Below, piece after piece: positions 62,395 through 64,000 of a stretch of 64,000 nt of DNA (the stretch's first letter is position 1; the number at the start of each line of letters is the position of its first letter). The position numbers and the translations under genes were made by a program. The stretch is taken from positions 1-64,000 of the forward strand of contig JABAYF010000016.1 in the NCBI GenBank assembly GCA_018609125.1, given 5' to 3'. The notes under the pieces are model-generated. The model searched no databases. It was not told the DNA's origin and saw nothing but the letters and a program-made list of their open reading frames with translations. The DNA is from Candidatus Nanopelagicales bacterium. GTDB taxonomy: Bacteria > Actinomycetota > Actinomycetes > S36-B12.

Positions 62395-63570
62395 ATGCCG
62401 AGTGCCTCAACGGAATCTTCCGCAACACCGCCCCACGGGAAACCTTCGCCAGATTTCTCCTGGGCCGTAGATACCGCCGTCGTGCATCTTGGTAGACCCC
62501 CCACCCTTCCGGGTGAGCCGTTAAACCTCGCCATCACACCAGCTTCGGCATACGTGGCCGGTGGTGAAGTGGAATACGCCCGAGATGGAACGACCGCAAT
62601 GATGGCGGTTGAGCAGACCGTAGGGGTCCTCGAGGGAGGACATGGCGTTGTCTATTCCACTGGCATGGCTGCTGCGTCAGCGGTCCTGGATGGCTTAGTG
62701 GTAGGAGCCATAGTCGTTGCCCCACCACATCTGTATACCGGAGTTGCCGTCCGACTACGTCAGTTGAATCAGGAAGGTCGGATCACACTGCGCCCGCTCA
62801 TGGATTCAACGGGTGAGGTCGACGTCACTCAATTCACCGGCGCTCACCTCGTGTGGATGGAAACACCAAGCAATCCGATGCTCGACATTATCGACATTGC
62901 TGCGGTCACTCAGTTGGCACACAACGCAGGCGCACAAGTGCTCTGCGACAACACGTTCGCTACCCCGATCGGGCAGAATCCACTGGCTCTCGGTGCCGAT
63001 TACGTTCTGCACAGCGCAACAAAATCCTTAGGCGGACACTCTGACCTCATGGCTGGTGTGGTGGTCACGGCACAACCGGTTGCTGCTGAGAGACTGCGTG
63101 AGCAACGCGTCCTGCTCGGGAGCGTTCCCGGTGCACTGGAGTGCTTTTTGCTACTGCGCGGTATTCGCACACTCACCCTGCGTTATGAACGCGCGCACAC
63201 CTCCGCACAACTCCTTGCTGAACGCCTGGCCGGGCACCACGGCGTGACGAAGGTTCACTATCCGGGCTTGCCCGATCATCCCGGGCACGACATCGCGCAA
63301 CGCCAAATGAAGGGATTCGCTGCCCTGATCAGCATCGACCTTGGTACGGCCGAACGTGCCACCGAACTGTGTGAATCCACCAAATTATGGATACACAGCA
63401 CCAGCCTCGGCGGTGTGGAAAGCCTGTTGGAGCGACGCCGTCGATGGGCAAAGGAGAGTCCGCTGGTACCTGACTCACTGGTTCGACTCGCGGTCGGCAT
63501 CGAAAACGCAGAGGACCTGTGGTCTGACCTAGACCAGGCGCTGCGCAGCCTTACTCCCACCCCGTCTTAG
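62395..63570 (+). CDS. Cys/Met-metabolism PLP enzyme (cystathionine gamma-synthase/lyase type)
   Basis: PLP enzyme of 391 residues. The PLP lysine is K210 in LHSATKSLGGHSDLMAG; EYARDGTTAMMAVEQTVGVLEGG, ETPSNPMLDIIDI and DNTFATPIGQNPLALGAD are family motifs. It could be cystathionine gamma-lyase, gamma-synthase or a methionine gamma-lyase-like enzyme; sequence reading cannot decide. The ATG at 62395 has no Shine-Dalgarno; TAGGGT (62382-62387) is 7 bases upstream, fitting a leaderless transcript. It is inserted between gpsA and ddl on the opposite strand. Confidence 0.9.
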   Translation: MPSASTESSATPPHGKPSPDFSWAVDTAVVHLGRPPTLPGEPLNLAITPASAYVAGGEVEYARDGTTAMMAVEQTVGVLEGGHGVVYSTGMAAASAVLDGLVVGAIVVAPPHLYTGVAVRLRQLNQEGRITLRPLMDSTGEVDVTQFTGAHLVWMETPSNPMLDIIDIAAVTQLAHNAGAQVLCDNTFATPIGQNPLALGADYVLHSATKSLGGHSDLMAGVVVTAQPVAAERLREQRVLLGSVPGALECFLLLRGIRTLTLRYERAHTSAQLLAERLAGHHGVTKVHYPGLPDHPGHDIAQRQMKGFAALISIDLGTAERATELCESTKLWIHSTSLGGVESLLERRRRWAKESPLVPDSLVRLAVGIENAEDLWSDLDQALRSLTPTPS

Positions 63571-63586
63571 CGGGTCTGAACAATCA

Positions 63587-64000
63587 CTACCGCGCGGGCA
63601 TTCCAGGTTCGGCTCGAGGTGCTCGCGCCATGAAATTCGCCAGCATTTGAATAGGCGGCTGGCCGTGGTGAACCACGGCCACCACCTGCTCGGTGATGGG
63701 CATCTCGACCTCGTGTTGGCAAGCGAGCTGGAAGATAGACCGTGCGCTCTTGACTCCTTCGCACGTCTGCTTCATCTGTTCGGTGGCTTCGGCGAACGTC
63801 AGACCTCGTCCCAAACTGGTCCCGAAGGTTCGATTGCGTGACAGCGGAGACTGGCAGGTGGCAATGAGGTCACCCACGCCGGCAAGTCCTTGAAATGTGA
63901 GGGGGTCGGCTCCCAGGGCGACGCCAAGCCGCACCATTTCAGCTAGTCCGCGGGTGATGAGGGAGGCTTGGGAGTTTTCACCTAGACCCATTCCAGCAGC
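63587..64000 (-). CDS. gpsA: Glycerol-3-phosphate dehydrogenase (NAD(P)+), C-terminal part
   Basis: The gene runs off the right edge; 137 C-terminal residues are visible. They contain [22 protein letters not shown], the [19 protein letters not shown] motif and [16 protein letters not shown], all typical of GpsA, which makes glycerol 3-phosphate for lipids. The first ATG seen at 63991 is internal, not the start. It converges on the PLP-enzyme gene 16 bases away. Confidence 0.93.
   Translation of the reverse strand, partial: AAGMGLGENSQASLITRGLAEMVRLGVALGADPLTFQGLAGVGDLIATCQSPLSRNRTFGTSLGRGLTFAEATEQMKQTCEGVKSARSIFQLACQHEVEMPITEQVVAVVHHGQPPIQMLANFMARAPRAEPGMPAR

Overview
The window is a stretch of an actinobacterial (Actinomycetota) chromosome of moderately high GC, roughly 55-60% by eye. 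The lineage call rests on actinobacteria-specific genes (mIHF-type integration host factor, DUF1844 beside infC, DUF3515, a HG..PAAWT small membrane protein, a PriA without helicase motifs), on a SAM-IV-like riboswitch, and on gene order that matches what I know of Mycobacterium and Streptomyces for most blocks. Nearly all genes lie on the minus strand, packed into long operons with ATGA or GTGA stop/start overlaps. I see no phage, transposon, CRISPR array, tRNA gene or integrated element; this is housekeeping DNA with a few local novelties.

Layout. 1-516: the 5' end of a 16S rRNA gene on the minus strand, with a leader and two good tandem promoters. 517-8190: tyrS and an arginine operon argC-J-B-D-R-H behind a 24-bp palindrome overlapping a leaderless promoter. 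8201-17816: pheST, cysD-cysNC, an unknown dioxygenase-like gene, an rRNA methyltransferase gene, rplT, rpmI and infC (probable AUC start). 18040-27321: DUF1844 on the plus strand, then on the minus strand def-fmt-rsmB-rpe-ribD-ribE-ribBA-ribH-hisE-hisG-sseB-like. 27426-29408: priA on plus. 29429-43881: a long pyrimidine and cofactor operon pyrR-pyrB-pyrC-(PH-like)-carA-carB-pyrK-pyrD-pyrF-(mIHF::gmk)-rpoZ-coaBC-[SAM riboswitch]-metK, with a PyrR RNA-binding loop at the pyrR start. 43948-59160: pyruvate kinase, gltB-gltD, lgt, a DsbA-like protein, trpC-B-A, DUF2752, a two-component system and a small membrane protein. 59289-64000: thiL, an AsnC-type ligand-binding domain protein, a DUF3515 lipoprotein, ddl, a Cys/Met-metabolism PLP enzyme and the 3' end of gpsA.

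Together the genes cover amino-acid (Arg, Trp, Glu, His start, Met/SAM), pyrimidine, riboflavin, thiamine-PP and CoA synthesis, sulfate activation, translation, lipoprotein maturation and cell wall precursor synthesis. The most notable points are regulatory or architectural: an apparent fusion of the nucleoid protein mIHF to guanylate kinase, a Bacillus-like pyr operon with PyrK/PyrD-1B and a type-1 PyrF, RNA control elements before pyrR, metK, infC and rpmI, an ArgR-box-like palindrome at a leaderless argC promoter, and a probable CUG start on coaBC.
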